A stretch of DNA of 64,000 bases from JAAXKN01 sp036261625 (GTDB lineage: Bacteria > Bacteroidota > Ignavibacteria > Ignavibacteriales > SURF-24). Location: the NCBI GenBank assembly GCA_036261625.1, contig DATAKL010000074.1:1-64000 (forward strand), given 5' to 3'. Each line of letters opens with the position of its first letter. Within the stretch, counting starts at the first letter, position 1. Under the pieces are notes generated by a model that saw nothing but the letters and a program-made list of their open reading frames with translations, was not told where the DNA came from and did no database searches. The position numbers and the translations under genes were made by a program. Below, piece by piece: positions 8,806-16,862 of the stretch.

Positions 8806-8884
8806 TATAGTCCCTGGACTACAAAATTATCCGCAAATTGCCAATTTTCCCCCTCATCCGCACTGTGTAATTTATCAGTGTAAG
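8806..8884 (+). promoter_or_regulatory. Shared regulatory element, copy B
   Basis: TATAGTCC-CT-GGACTACAAAA, then ATCCG, TTGCCAATTT, a variable 16-base spacer and TGTAATTTA...TGTAAG, ending 21 bases before the receiver gene ATG. It has the same order, orientation relative to the gene and spacing as copy A at 3570-3648. The match covers the dyad, the TTGCCAATTT box and the distal TGTAAG, while the 16-base spacer is mostly unrelated, as expected for a functional promoter rather than a recent duplication. Confidence 0.72.
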
Positions 8885-8905
8885 AAAAAATTTTAGAGGA
8901 ATAAA

Positions 8906-9298
8906 ATGGAAAAATTCAAGGCGGCTATTGCAGATGATTCAGAACTCATCAGGCAGCGCATGATAAGGAAGCTGGAAAGAATTCCTGAAATTGAACTTCT
9001 CTGGCAGACCGGCGACGGCAGGATGGCATTTGAGTGGTTCTTAAGAAAAACGCCCGATATAATGATACTTGACGTGCAGATGCCTTCAATGACCGGAATT
9101 GAGATTTTGCAGCGCCTAAGGCCTGAAAAACCGGGCAAAACCATTTTTATTGTTCTTACAAATGATCCTGCTCCGATAGTTAAAAAGAAGTGCCTTGAGG
9201 CCGGTGCGGATTACTTTTTCGATAAAACCACGGAATTTGACAGGATCTTTGAAGTAATACGCTCAGTAAGTCAAAATAATACTTATGAAACCAGGTAA
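8906..9298 (+). CDS. Stand-alone response regulator receiver domain
   Basis: A 130-residue CheY-like receiver with no output domain. The acidic pocket (Asp10, Asp11), phospho-acceptor Asp56 in 'MILDVQMPSMTG', Thr85 in 'IVLTND' and Lys107 in 'FFDKT' are all present, so it should be phosphorylatable. AGAGGA precedes the ATG. It is followed 31 bp downstream by the DUF116 gene, probably co-transcribed from the promoter carrying shared element copy B. It may take phosphate from the nearby PAS/GAF kinase and act through protein contact, possibly with the DUF116 product; this is unproven. Confidence 0.88.
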   Translation: MEKFKAAIADDSELIRQRMIRKLERIPEIELLWQTGDGRMAFEWFLRKTPDIMILDVQMPSMTGIEILQRLRPEKPGKTIFIVLTNDPAPIVKKKCLEAGADYFFDKTTEFDRIFEVIRSVSQNNTYETR

Positions 9299-9329
9299 AG
9301 GAAAACAGGCAGAAAAGGGGAGAATTAAA

Positions 9330-10505
9330 ATGAAAACTATCACATACTCTTTAAGAAACAACGAAACGAATTCTGATCAATATTATTCGGATATAGCACG
9401 ATTTACCGACAGCATTCTTCTGGAAGCCCAAAGACAGTTTTCGCCTGTTATCAAATCATATATGAGACACCTTGAGAAAAAGGGTACAGAAAAGCTCCGC
9501 TCGGAAGGCGAGTATATATATGAGTTCATCTCTATGGGGGTATACTGGAGAACTTACGGCGCATGGGCGCAAAAGTTAAACCCTTTTGTGGGATATCTGC
9601 TCATTAAACTCTACAGTCTGCGAAGAAAATACAGGCCGGTCAAAAAGTATATCGATTCCTTAAGGGGCCTCTTATCAACGGTCTTCCTGGCTCCGGAAAT
9701 TAAAGGTGATTCTTTACCTGAAATCAGTTTTTCAAGCCTGAAAAAACTTTTCCTGTGGCTTGAGGCAACAGGGGAATTTAATGAAGAGGTAAAACGCTTC
9801 AGAATGTGGAAGGAATATTTTGATTCTTCGGAAGAAAATATCCTGAACTGCCTGAAAGAAAATGCAGAGTTTGCAGAATGGTTTGAACTTAAAAGCGAAA
9901 TAATGCTGGGAGGCTATACCGGGAACGTAAAACGTTTTCGGGAGGAGCAGCTGGAAAGCCACAAATGGAAAGAAGATTACATTTTCTGCGGCAGAAAAAA
10001 AGTTGAATATCACCTTGGGATGTTCGGTGCCGAAGTAATGAACAGGGCATTTCTTCCGGACTTCAGGAATACATCGCAAAAAGCCGTTCTTCTGCCTGCA
10101 TGCATGAGGCTCCATAACGGCGAAAAATGCAAGGCCAGGAAAAAATCGCTGGACCTTATCTGCACGGGCTGCAGCAGCAGCTGCAGAATAAATCAGTATT
10201 CAAAACTCGGCAGAAAGCACGGCTTTGAAGTCCACATAATACCCCATTCATCTGACTTTACTTCGTGGCTTAAGAGGTTCGGAGAGAACAGGAACGTTGG
10301 TGTTGTGGGCGTTGCCTGCATACTGAATTTAATTACCGGCGGCCTTGAAATGAAGGAACTTGATATTGCAGCTCAATGCGTTCTTCTGGACTATTGCGGA
10401 TGCAAAAGCCACTGGGATAAAGAGGGGATCCAGACTGATATTAATGCTGATGAGCTTTTAAGAGTGCTTGAAGCTGAAAAGGAGGATCTTGCCATGGCTG
10501 TCTGA
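9330..10505 (+). CDS. DUF116 cysteine-rich protein with N-terminal helical extension
   Basis: The C-terminal half (about residues 230-385) fits DUF116: 'AVLLPACMRLHNGEKCKA', the cluster 'LICTGCSSSCRINQYSKLG', 'EVHIIPHSSDFTSWLKRFG', 'VGVVGVACILNLITGGLEMK' and 'AAQCVLLDYCGCKSHW'. The many Cys residues in CxxC-like spacing suggest metal or Fe-S binding. The first about 220 residues are helical and rich in Lys, Glu and aromatic residues, and were not recognised. The ATG at 9285 overlaps the receiver gene, but GGGGAGA spaced seven bases before the ATG at 9330 fits better. Co-expression with a receiver domain suggests a role in signalling or redox response. The function of DUF116 itself is not established. 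Confidence 0.78.
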   Translation: MKTITYSLRNNETNSDQYYSDIARFTDSILLEAQRQFSPVIKSYMRHLEKKGTEKLRSEGEYIYEFISMGVYWRTYGAWAQKLNPFVGYLLIKLYSLRRKYRPVKKYIDSLRGLLSTVFLAPEIKGDSLPEISFSSLKKLFLWLEATGEFNEEVKRFRMWKEYFDSSEENILNCLKENAEFAEWFELKSEIMLGGYTGNVKRFREEQLESHKWKEDYIFCGRKKVEYHLGMFGAEVMNRAFLPDFRNTSQKAVLLPACMRLHNGEKCKARKKSLDLICTGCSSSCRINQYSKLGRKHGFEVHIIPHSSDFTSWLKRFGENRNVGVVGVACILNLITGGLEMKELDIAAQCVLLDYCGCKSHWDKEGIQTDINADELLRVLEAEKEDLAMAV

Positions 10506-10669
10506 GAAAAACGACACAAGAAAGTTTCACACCTTTTTAAGAAATATTTCTGTTGAAAATATTCATTTTGTGCAAACCTTATTCATCACAATTTAGTGTT
10601 CAGCCGGGATATATTAAAGGTACACCCGATTAAGAGCAGATGTACCATTACGGCAATAGCATTAAAATA

Positions 10670-11128
10670 TTAGTGGTGTTCCATTTCATGGAAAAATCCA
10701 ATCTGATGCATAACTGTATGAAGATCGGTATAGGATTTCCAGCTGGTTACTTTCCCATTCTGAATATTAACCAGGTCGCAGCATTTGAGATCAATATTCT
10801 TTCCGCTGGCAGGAAATTCTCCGCCTTCGGGAATAGGATACGGACCGTCATTTTTTCCCTTCAGGTTGTATTCTACCACAACAGTGTCTTCGCAGCTTAC
10901 AATGTTGGTAACATCGTATTTTGTTTCAGAAGCTATATTCTTGCGCAGCTGTAAAAGCTGCTTGAAGCCTTCGGGACCTTTGTAGGTCTTTTCCCTGGGT
11001 ATGATTGTTGATTCGGCATTGATATCAAAATACTTCATCGTGCCTTCAAAATCCTTGCGGTTGATAAGGTCAATAATTCCGCGTACAATATCCTTGTTTT
11101 CCTGAGCAGTCATAATTACCTCCTTCAA
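10670..11128 (-). CDS. SnoaL-like / NTF2-fold protein
   Basis: A 152-residue protein of the SnoaL-like cone-fold superfamily: 'NKDIVRGIIDLINRKDFEGT', 'KTYKGPEGFKQLLQLRKNI', 'VVVEYNLKGKNDGPYP', 'GKNIDLKCCDLVNIQNGKVT' and 'SWKSYTDLHTVMHQIG'. Such proteins include polyketide cyclases and many ester-cyclase-like proteins of unknown substrate; none is assigned here. ATG at 11128 is preceded by a GGAGG-like sequence. It is separated from nicotinamidase by about 160 bp and appears monocistronic. Confidence 0.8.
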   Translation of the reverse strand: MKEVIMTAQENKDIVRGIIDLINRKDFEGTMKYFDINAESTIIPREKTYKGPEGFKQLLQLRKNIASETKYDVTNIVSCEDTVVVEYNLKGKNDGPYPIPEGGEFPASGKNIDLKCCDLVNIQNGKVTSWKSYTDLHTVMHQIGFFHEMEHH

Positions 11129-11286
11129 AGATGTGAAAGTAACATTTATTAATTAGACCAATGAGGAGCCACTAAAAGCCTCATCAGTGCTGAAACAATA
11201 AATTCAATTGCGGGAAACTTGGAAATGGCAATATTTATCCATGGAGAAATTACTTGAGATGGCTGGAGAGAAAAAGGGGAACTATT

Positions 11287-11892
11287 TTAAAGGCTGCTGC
11301 TGTGAATTATCCTGGCGCCAAGCCGTCTTATTTCATTCATCTTGTCTTCTGATTCTTTTAGGTCGATAGGCATTGCGGCGTCTTCAATAACTGCAATATT
11401 GAAGCCCTCTTTAATCGCATCTTTAACTGAATAATAAACGCAGTAGTCCCGGGCAAGCCCTGCCATAAAGACTTTGTCTGCCCTTCTTCCCCTCAGGTAA
11501 TCGGCAAGGCCGGTGGACTTTTTATGACCGTTGTCGTAGAATGCGCTATAGCTGTCGATTTCTGGATCCATTCCCTTGCGGAAAATGGCTTCAACCCTGT
11601 TCATATTAAACTCCTTAGAAAAGTCTGCCCCAAAAGAGCCCTGCACGCAGTGGTCAGGCCAAAGGACCTGCGGAAGCCCTCCAAGCATGATGCGGTCGAA
11701 AGGTATCTTGCCCGGATGGTTTGAAGCAAAACTCTTATGATTTTGGGGATGCCAGTCCTGTGTAGCCACAACAAGGTCAAACTTTTCCTGGAGGCGGTTA
11801 ATAAGGGGAATTATCCTGTCGCCGTCCTTAACGGCAAGCGAGCCTCCGGGCAGAAAATCGTTCTGAATATCCACAATTAAAAACACATTCAT
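11287..11892 (-). CDS. pncA: Nicotinamidase (pyrazinamidase family)
   Basis: A 201-residue cytoplasmic isochorismatase-fold hydrolase that converts nicotinamide to nicotinate for NAD salvage. Family markers are present: catalytic Asp in 'VDIQNDFLPGGSLAV', metal-site 'DWHPQNHKSFASNHPG', 'LWPDHCVQGSFGADF', the Lys of 'FRKGMDPEIDSYSAF', and nucleophile Cys in 'AGLARDYCVYYSVKDA'. Length and motif order match bacterial PncA. A perfect 10-bp inverted repeat lies about 40 bp upstream of its start codon. Confidence 0.93.
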   Translation of the reverse strand: MNVFLIVDIQNDFLPGGSLAVKDGDRIIPLINRLQEKFDLVVATQDWHPQNHKSFASNHPGKIPFDRIMLGGLPQVLWPDHCVQGSFGADFSKEFNMNRVEAIFRKGMDPEIDSYSAFYDNGHKKSTGLADYLRGRRADKVFMAGLARDYCVYYSVKDAIKEGFNIAVIEDAAMPIDLKESEDKMNEIRRLGARIIHSSSL

Positions 11893-11930
11893 CTTTTTTC
11901 ACTCAAAAATCATTATCACTTATATGTCTC

Positions 11931-11960
11931 ATTTACTTAAGATAAGAAAATTAAGTAAAT
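11931..11960 (-). promoter_or_regulatory. Inverted repeat upstream of nicotinamidase
   Basis: ATTTACTTAA and TTAAGTAAAT form a perfect 10-bp inverted repeat around a 10-base A-rich spacer, 39 bases before the nicotinamidase start. Its position is that of an operator for the minus-strand gene; it could also be a weak terminator for a small upstream ORF. Confidence 0.4.
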
Positions 11961-11999
11961 AAAATTAAGGTGATTAATGAGATCAGGATCAAATGGATG

Positions 12000-12149
12000 T
12001 CATTTTGAAGGATGCCAGACGTATTCACCTTTTGGGTTTATATAACCTGTTCTTAATAAACTGCCTGTCAGTCTTCGCTTTTTTGTTGGGGCCGGTAAGA
12101 AACCATAATGGTCTAACTTGAATTTGCATAAAAACACCTCGCATCTCAT
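12000..12149 (-). CDS. Possible 49-residue small protein
   Basis: An unrecognised minus-strand ORF (ATG at 12149, TGA at 12000-12002) fills the gap between nicotinamidase and the DUF4395 gene. Its end reads 'LLRTGYINPKGEYVWHPSK', which looks more protein-like than random sequence. A second frame in the same stretch, starting at an ATG near 12130 after a GCGAGGTG sequence, encodes about 34 residues ('MQIQVRPLWFLTGPNKK' at its start). At most one is likely real. Neither has a recognised domain. Confidence 0.25.
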   Translation of the reverse strand: MRCEVFLCKFKLDHYGFLPAPTKKRRLTGSLLRTGYINPKGEYVWHPSK

Positions 12150-12223
12150 TTGGAAATTATTAGATTATAATTAATGACGATGTGATTATGAGTGGATCTG
12201 ATAACAAGTAAGAAAGGCACGTG

Positions 12224-12688
12224 ATGAGATCTGTAATATGCCCTCTGTCGCCGGAACGGGTAAATGAAAACGCCGTAAGGATTACCGGCTTTTTAACGGC
12301 ACTCCTGTTAAGTTTATATCTGGTTTGGAATAATGTTTATGTAGTATTATTCTTAATGCTGGATTTTTTTATCCGCACTTTTACTCCACTTAAATACAGC
12401 CCTTTAAGCGGTTTGGCCTCGGCTCTTACTAGGCTGCTGAGGCTGCCGGTAATAAAAATACCGAAGGCTCCAAAAATGTTTGCAGCCCGTCTGGGCTTTG
12501 TGTTCACTCTTTTGATTACTTTGCTTCATTTTGCGGGCATGAATCTCACAAGTGCAGTACTGGCCCTGGTTTTAATTTTGTTTGCACTGCTTGAGGCAGC
12601 CCTGAACATATGTGTGGGCTGCCAGGTCTATACCTATATAGTTCTGCCATTTTATAAAAGGGAGCTGGAGGCAGGGGATAAAGTGTAA
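12224..12688 (+). CDS. DUF4395 membrane protein
   Basis: A roughly 154-residue integral membrane protein of the DUF4395 type. It begins 'MRSVICPLSPERVNENAVRI' with a characteristic N-terminal Cys-Pro, has about four hydrophobic segments, and carries the conserved 'NICVGCQVY' near the C-terminus. The paired Cys residues suggest a thiol-redox or sulfur-trafficking role, but function is unknown. A GTG three bases upstream is also in frame; ATG with AAGG upstream is preferred. It stands alone, with about 130 bp to the next gene. Confidence 0.82.
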   Translation: MRSVICPLSPERVNENAVRITGFLTALLLSLYLVWNNVYVVLFLMLDFFIRTFTPLKYSPLSGLASALTRLLRLPVIKIPKAPKMFAARLGFVFTLLITLLHFAGMNLTSAVLALVLILFALLEAALNICVGCQVYTYIVLPFYKRELEAGDKV

Positions 12689-12816
12689 AATAAAATTTCC
12701 CGGCCGGGAGATAAATTTGTAACTTTTTCACTTTTTCTGCGTCGAAATTGATGGAAAGTAAGCTTAGTTTTATGCTTATTAATAAATATTCTATCCAATA
12801 AATAAGGCAGAATAAA

Positions 12817-14559
12817 ATGAAAAAAATCCTTCCTCTTCTAATGCTTTTGTCAGGCCTTTTTCTCCTCCCCCAGCCGGAAGTTTCCCTATATGCCCAGGAT
12901 GCGGCAAAGAGTATTGATGAGCTGGTAAGTAAGTACAACGAATACGGATACTTTGACGGCAGCATACTTGCGGCTGATAAGGGCACTGTTGTCCTTAAGA
13001 AAGGCTACGGAATGGCTAATATTGAATGGGGCATCCCTAACACTCCCGACACGAAGTTCCGTGTGGGATCAATTACCAAGCAGTTTACTTCAATGCTCAT
13101 CATGCAGCTCGTGGAAAAGGGGAAGATAAGCCTTGACGGGAAAATAACAGATTACCTTCCTTACTACAGGAAAGATACCGGAGACAGGGTAACAATCCAT
13201 ATGCTCCTGACGCATACTTCAGGCATACCAAGCTATACTTCAAAGGCGGAATTTTTCGACAGGACGAGCCGAATGAGCTATAAGCCCGATGACTTTATAA
13301 AGGAGCAGTGCAGCGGCGACCTGGAATTTGAACCGGGTTCGAAAATTTCCTACGACAACTCTGGTTATTTTATTCTGGGAGCCATAATTGAGCACGTTAC
13401 GGGAAAAAATTATGAAACTGTTCTCCGGGAGAATATACTCGATTTACTTGGAATGAAGAATACCGGCTACGATCATTCTGAGGAAATTATACCGAAAAGG
13501 GCTTCCGGTTATGACAGAAGCGGAGACGGCTACAGGAACACATCCTTTATTGACATGTCGCTTCCTTATGCGGCAGGAAGTTTGTATTCAACTGTCGAAG
13601 ACCTCTTCACCTGGGATAAGGCACTTCAGACCGACAAGCTTTTGTCAGCCGGACTGAAGAAAAAACTCTTTGAAAAGTATATGAAAATGGGAGAAATGTA
13701 CTACGGCTACGGCTGGATGACAGGCAAAAGATTTAACGGGCACGACTCCATGGATGTAATTACACACGGCGGGAGCATTAACGGCTTTAATTCCATAAAC
13801 TACATGATACCTGAGGCCGGACAATACGTAATTGTTTTCTGCAACACAGGGAGCGCCCCATTGAATAAAATGACCGACCAGATAATAGATATACTTAACG
13901 GTAAAAAGGCAACCGAGCCCATGAAGCCGCTTGCCCGTATTCTCTGGAGGACTCTTGAAAAGCAGGGGGTAGAGAGCGCAATAAGTAAATTCAGGGAGCT
14001 TAAGGATAAAAAAGATGAATATGCCTATTCAGAGACAGAAATTAATCTTATGGGATATGATCTCCTCAATGCCGGAAGGACCGACGAGGCAGTAGAGATT
14101 TTCAAACTCAATACGGAGGAATTCCCCCGGTCCTCAAATGTATATGACAGCTACGGCGAGGCCCTGCTCAAGAAGGGACTAAAGGAGGAAGCCGTTAAGA
14201 ACTACAAAAAATCCCTTGAACTGAACCCCGGGAATGAAAATGCCGTGAAAGTACTCAAAGAACTCGGTATGGAGGACCTCAAAACATCTGAATTAAAACT
14301 GACGGATAGTGAGCTTAAGGAATTTACAGGTACTTACGAGCTCGCACCCGCTTTCAGCATTACGGTTACGGTTGAAGGCGACAAAATTTTCGGGCAGGGA
14401 ACGGGTCAGCCCCGCTTTGAAATGTTTTCAATGTCAAAGGATAAGTTTTACCTCAAAGTTGTAAATGCACAGGTAAGTTTCCAGAGAAAAGACGGAAAGG
14501 TGACAGGCATGACACTCTTCCAGAACGGGCGCGAAATGCCTGGTCAGAAAGTAAAATAA
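12817..14559 (+). CDS. Exported serine beta-lactamase-family hydrolase with TPR region
   Basis: A 580-residue exported protein (signal peptide ending near 'SLYAQD'). Residues about 30-360 form a class C beta-lactamase/esterase/D-peptidase fold: Ser-x-x-Lys in 'GSITKQFTSMLIMQL', Tyr-x-Asn in 'SYDNSGYFILGA' and 'HGGSINGF' as the third motif. Residues about 390-480 contain TPR-like repeats ('SNVYDSYGEALLKKGLKEEA'). A C-terminal lipocalin-like domain (about 490-580, 'FTGTYELAPAFSITVTVEG') resembles that of other Bacteroidota serine hydrolases. Likely a periplasmic peptidase or esterase rather than a true drug-resistance enzyme. Confidence 0.88.
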   Translation: MKKILPLLMLLSGLFLLPQPEVSLYAQDAAKSIDELVSKYNEYGYFDGSILAADKGTVVLKKGYGMANIEWGIPNTPDTKFRVGSITKQFTSMLIMQLVEKGKISLDGKITDYLPYYRKDTGDRVTIHMLLTHTSGIPSYTSKAEFFDRTSRMSYKPDDFIKEQCSGDLEFEPGSKISYDNSGYFILGAIIEHVTGKNYETVLRENILDLLGMKNTGYDHSEEIIPKRASGYDRSGDGYRNTSFIDMSLPYAAGSLYSTVEDLFTWDKALQTDKLLSAGLKKKLFEKYMKMGEMYYGYGWMTGKRFNGHDSMDVITHGGSINGFNSINYMIPEAGQYVIVFCNTGSAPLNKMTDQIIDILNGKKATEPMKPLARILWRTLEKQGVESAISKFRELKDKKDEYAYSETEINLMGYDLLNAGRTDEAVEIFKLNTEEFPRSSNVYDSYGEALLKKGLKEEAVKNYKKSLELNPGNENAVKVLKELGMEDLKTSELKLTDSELKEFTGTYELAPAFSITVTVEGDKIFGQGTGQPRFEMFSMSKDKFYLKVVNAQVSFQRKDGKVTGMTLFQNGREMPGQKVK

Positions 14560-14590
14560 TCCGAATAGAAAAGTTAACCGAAAAAGAAAA

Positions 14591-14616
14591 GCCGCGCTGA
14601 AAAGTGCGGCTTTTTT
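14591..14616. terminator. Bidirectional terminator
   Basis: GCCGCGCT-GAAA-AGTGCGGC hairpin followed by six T and preceded by a long A-run, sitting between convergent genes ending at 14559 and 14629. Confidence 0.85.
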
Positions 14617-14628
14617 GATTCTGTTTTT

Positions 14629-15738
14629 TCAGATTCCGGCATTTATGTTAATGCTTACTATATAATACTTCCTGTTGAAGTGCTCAAAGCCAGGGCCGCT
14701 CATGCGGATGTCGCCAAAGAGATCACGATAACTGTAATCATCATAGTTTGGAAGGGGAAGCCTGGTGAAATCTATGTTGACTGTGAGGGGCAATGCAATA
14801 TTTGTCAGCCTGCTAAGGGGGATTTCCAGCCCTGCACCGTAAGTGAACTGATTAAGGCTGGTAACTGACCCGTCAGTAATCCGTGTGTCAAGAGTTTCGG
14901 AATAATGCCCTATCCTTAGCTTTACCACTTCCCATAAGGCTGCTTCCAAGCCCAGTCTTATCTGTGTAAAATACCTGGTTTCAAAGACATCCATATATTC
15001 TCCGGCCAGAAGGAGCTTTAATGGCATGAGATCATATCTGCCCATTTTCTTTGTCTTAAATTCATAGGACGTTCCAAGGTGCATTATTGTTGGAAAATAA
15101 AAGGTGTTATGAAAACGGTGATTTACTTCAGAGTATCCGGCGTTAACAAGACTTAGCCCCAGATAAAGATCGTGATTACCTATACTGTCTAAGTGGAATC
15201 GTTTTAATACTCCCAGGTCAAAATAGTAAGTATTCAGTGCGTTAGGAGCTATATTGTTCCATAAATCGTATTCCTTCTCAAAGAAGTAGTTCAGGTTAAC
15301 CCCGAGGCTGAGATCCGTTAAAACCTGATATGAGAAGTTCAGCATGAACAGGCGGTTTATGTTCCTGTCGGGAAAATATATCTCCTCGTCGGGCCTTCCA
15401 ACCGAGAAAGTGAGATAGTTGAATCCGAAAGCCCCATACCTGCCTGAATTGTAGCTGATGCCATATGTATTATAGTATCCTTCGGTTTCTTTTGGGTAGT
15501 TAGGATTCATATGGGAAACTTCAAGGTTCATTCCCTTGGAAAATGAAAGAGCCGCCGGGTTGTCAAGTATGGAATAGGGACTTGCATGAAGCGTTGCCTG
15601 TCCACGCCCGAGGGCTTCAGATCGGGCATTCGGCCTTTGGTAGAAAAGGATTCTTTCAGCGTATCCCTGGTATTGCTGGCAAAGATAGTCTGAAGAATAA
15701 AAGACGAGAGCGAAAAGGATAAGAACTATCTTTTTCAT
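14629..15738 (-). CDS. PorV/PorQ-like outer-membrane beta-barrel protein
   Basis: A 369-residue exported protein with a signal peptide ('MKKIVLILFALVFYSSDYLC'). The mature start, 'YQRPNARSEALGRGQATLHA' then 'YSILDNPAALSFSKG', is the typical opening of the FadL-like PorV/PorQ/UPF0164 barrels of Bacteroidota and Ignavibacteria. The rest alternates aromatic strands ('YGAFGFNYLTFSVG', 'LSLGVNLNYFFEKEYD'). In related organisms such proteins are part of, or shuttle cargo for, type IX secretion; several cargo proteins occur in this window. No other secretion component is adjacent, so a specific PorV or PorQ assignment is not made. Confidence 0.75.
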   Translation of the reverse strand: MKKIVLILFALVFYSSDYLCQQYQGYAERILFYQRPNARSEALGRGQATLHASPYSILDNPAALSFSKGMNLEVSHMNPNYPKETEGYYNTYGISYNSGRYGAFGFNYLTFSVGRPDEEIYFPDRNINRLFMLNFSYQVLTDLSLGVNLNYFFEKEYDLWNNIAPNALNTYYFDLGVLKRFHLDSIGNHDLYLGLSLVNAGYSEVNHRFHNTFYFPTIMHLGTSYEFKTKKMGRYDLMPLKLLLAGEYMDVFETRYFTQIRLGLEAALWEVVKLRIGHYSETLDTRITDGSVTSLNQFTYGAGLEIPLSRLTNIALPLTVNIDFTRLPLPNYDDYSYRDLFGDIRMSGPGFEHFNRKYYIVSININAGI

Positions 15739-16027
15739 TTAGGACTCCGTATGTGTGAAATGGATGAGTTTCAATGAAGTAAAAGTATTTCGATAGTTCC
15801 GCCATTTGAAAATAGAAGTATTATGCTCTTATGCCAAAATTAAAAACCGGAACTGAAAAAAGCAATGATCTCTGCCTAAAGTCCTATGAATAAGAATAAC
15901 GTAATAATGTTGCAGGTCAACTGCGTCCTGAATATCCGTATAGATTCCAGGTGAATATATAATGTACTTTTCTTATTTTTTTACGATGCTAATTAAAATT
16001 AAATTAAAACCTTCTTTACGGCCGAAA

Positions 16028-16825
16028 ATGAAAAATGTAATTACTTTACTGGCGCTATTAATTTTATCCTTCAGCTCTTTGTCTGCACAGGAAATCCAAA
16101 GCCTGAGAGTTGTAACATACAACATACATCACGGACAGGGAACGGATAAGAGAATAGACATAAAAAGAATCGGTGACTTCCTCGACAGCTGCAAAGTAGG
16201 TCTGGCGGCGCTTCAGGAAGTGGACCGCGGTGTTGAACGCACGGGTAAAATCGATATCCTGAAGCTTCTTTCAGATCAGACCGGCATGCATATGGCTTTC
16301 GGGAAAAATATAGATTTTCAGGGAGGCGATTACGGCAACGCGATCCTTTCCAGGTTCGATATCGATACGGTTAAAAACCTTCACTACAAAATGATGCTTG
16401 AAGGGGAGCAAAGAGGACTTCTGCAGACTGTAATTGAGGCAAACGGGGAAAAGATTGTCTTCATGGCTACCCATACGGGGGACAAAAACACCGAAGCAGA
16501 AAAGCTGATGAATGCAGATGAGATTATAAATGCGCTTAAAAGCTATAACGGACTGCCTGTTATACTCTGCGGCGACTTCAACGATCGTCCCGAAAGCAAA
16601 ATGCATGCGAAGCTTAAGGAGTATTTTTCCGACCTGTGGGAGATCCTTGGCAAAGGTCCCGGATATTCGTTCCCTTCAGTAAATCCGGACAGACGAATTG
16701 ATTACATCTATATTTCAAAAGAAGGCTTAAAGAAACTGAAGCCTGTTTTTATAAAAGTACTTCACTCTGAGGCCTCAGACCACCTGCCGCTCATGGCAGA
16801 GTTTGAACTTTTGAAGAATAAATAG
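16028..16825 (+). CDS. Secreted endonuclease/exonuclease/phosphatase-family hydrolase
   Basis: About 265 residues from the preferred ATG, which gives a clean signal peptide ('MKNVITLLALLILSFSSLSA'); an in-frame ATG at 15962 would add 22 non-signal residues. All EEP motifs are present: 'VVTYNIHHGQG', metal Glu in 'AALQEVDRGVERTG', 'MATHTGD', 'ILCGDFNDRPES', 'RRIDYIYIS' and the C-terminal 'SDHLPLMAEF'. This superfamily cleaves phosphodiester or phosphomonoester bonds. Export suggests action on phosphoinositide-like, sphingomyelin-like or nucleic-acid substrates outside the cytoplasm; the exact substrate is unknown. Monocistronic. Confidence 0.87.
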   Translation: MKNVITLLALLILSFSSLSAQEIQSLRVVTYNIHHGQGTDKRIDIKRIGDFLDSCKVGLAALQEVDRGVERTGKIDILKLLSDQTGMHMAFGKNIDFQGGDYGNAILSRFDIDTVKNLHYKMMLEGEQRGLLQTVIEANGEKIVFMATHTGDKNTEAEKLMNADEIINALKSYNGLPVILCGDFNDRPESKMHAKLKEYFSDLWEILGKGPGYSFPSVNPDRRIDYIYISKEGLKKLKPVFIKVLHSEASDHLPLMAEFELLKNK

Positions 16826-16862
16826 CTCTGATAAATGCGGCAGAATTCCCGAACTGGCAGTT

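Noticed and set aside
9732..10115. 127-residue minus-strand ORF
   Set aside because: Antisense to the DUF116 gene, with Phe-rich composition derived from Glu/Lys codons on the other strand.
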